A stretch of 64,000 nucleotides of DNA from Rusavskia elegans (taxonomy: Eukaryota; Ascomycota; Lecanoromycetes; Teloschistales; Teloschistaceae), in assembly GCA_011316305.1 (NCBI GenBank), contig SAUG01000029.1, positions 372,001 to 436,000 on the forward strand, written 5' to 3'. Below the pieces are notes generated by a model that was not told where the DNA came from, did no database searches, and was given only the letters and a program-made list of their open reading frames with translations. This document shows, piece by piece, positions 63,868 to 64,000 of this stretch. Each line of letters starts with the position of its first letter. The stretch's first letter is position 1. A program made the translations under genes and the position numbers.

Positions 63868-64000
63868 TCTAGTAGTTAATTAGTAGAAAAATCGAATTAT
63901 CTTCGAATTAGATAGCCTCTAGAATTTTAGAAAGATATACTTAAATATATCTAATAAATAGAAACTATTATAAAAGAAAATATATATCGTTTTATATATT
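63868..64000. other. Unrecognised sequence at window end
   Basis: AT-rich, nothing identifiable. Confidence 0.4.

Noticed and set aside
1..64000. Mitochondrial origin because of high AT content
   Set aside because: The content is nuclear LTR elements, Fot1, a Helitron and SINEs with RIP-type dinucleotide bias; no mitochondrial genes are seen.

Overview
This window looks like a gene-free, AT-rich repeat island from the nuclear genome of a filamentous ascomycete (Pezizomycotina). By eye, TpA is very common and CpA/TpG is almost absent, while CpG is kept. Ruined reading frames are broken mostly by TAA/TAG at Gln or Trp positions, and catalytic Asp codons have become Asn. That is the pattern left by repeat-induced point mutation (RIP). 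I see no intact protein gene in 64 kb; every recognisable frame belongs to a transposable element. I cannot name the species.

Layout. 1-15698 is a Ty1/copia element on the + strand (copia A; 5' LTR cut by the window edge). A 775-bp TA-flanked MITE sits in its gag, and a complete copy of the same family (copia B, 4946-12566, minus strand, exact 5-bp target duplication) splits its pol. 15699-24698 is decayed sequence that I mostly cannot name; it holds a second MITE family copy (17798-18604), a 223-bp tandem duplication and one arm of an inverted repeat. 24699-26202 holds a possible LTR and leader with a short un-mutated island, a gag-like frame, and a copia integrase scrap. 26203-32838 is a cluster of four tRNA-derived SINE copies; one is split by a 2.3-kb Fot1/pogo DNA transposon, and one interrupts the second arm of the inverted repeat. 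32839-38985 is a third copy of the copia family (copia C), truncated at its gag end. 40261-40579 is another MITE. About 40600-44000 on the minus strand is a decayed Helitron with recognisable Rep and Pif1-helicase motifs. 45723-52194 is a second copia family (copia F) with both 213-bp LTRs, carrying a 754-bp minisatellite of 9-bp units between integrase and reverse transcriptase. 52195-63489 is 11 kb of RIP-degraded sequence that I could not identify, and 63490-63865 is a further MITE copy.

The most unusual feature is in the copia A/B/C family. Between the end of pol and the 3' LTR it carries about 1.5 kb with a second frame running against gag-pol. From a candidate start to a shared stop this frame is exactly 1197 nt (399 codons) in both B and C, and it ends beside a GC-rich hairpin that lies between the two convergent frames. 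I recognise no domain in it.

Insertion order can be read from the nesting: copia A, then copia B and the MITE into A; SINE S1 into a copia scrap, then Fot1 into S1; SINE S4 into the inverted repeat; copia C beside it.
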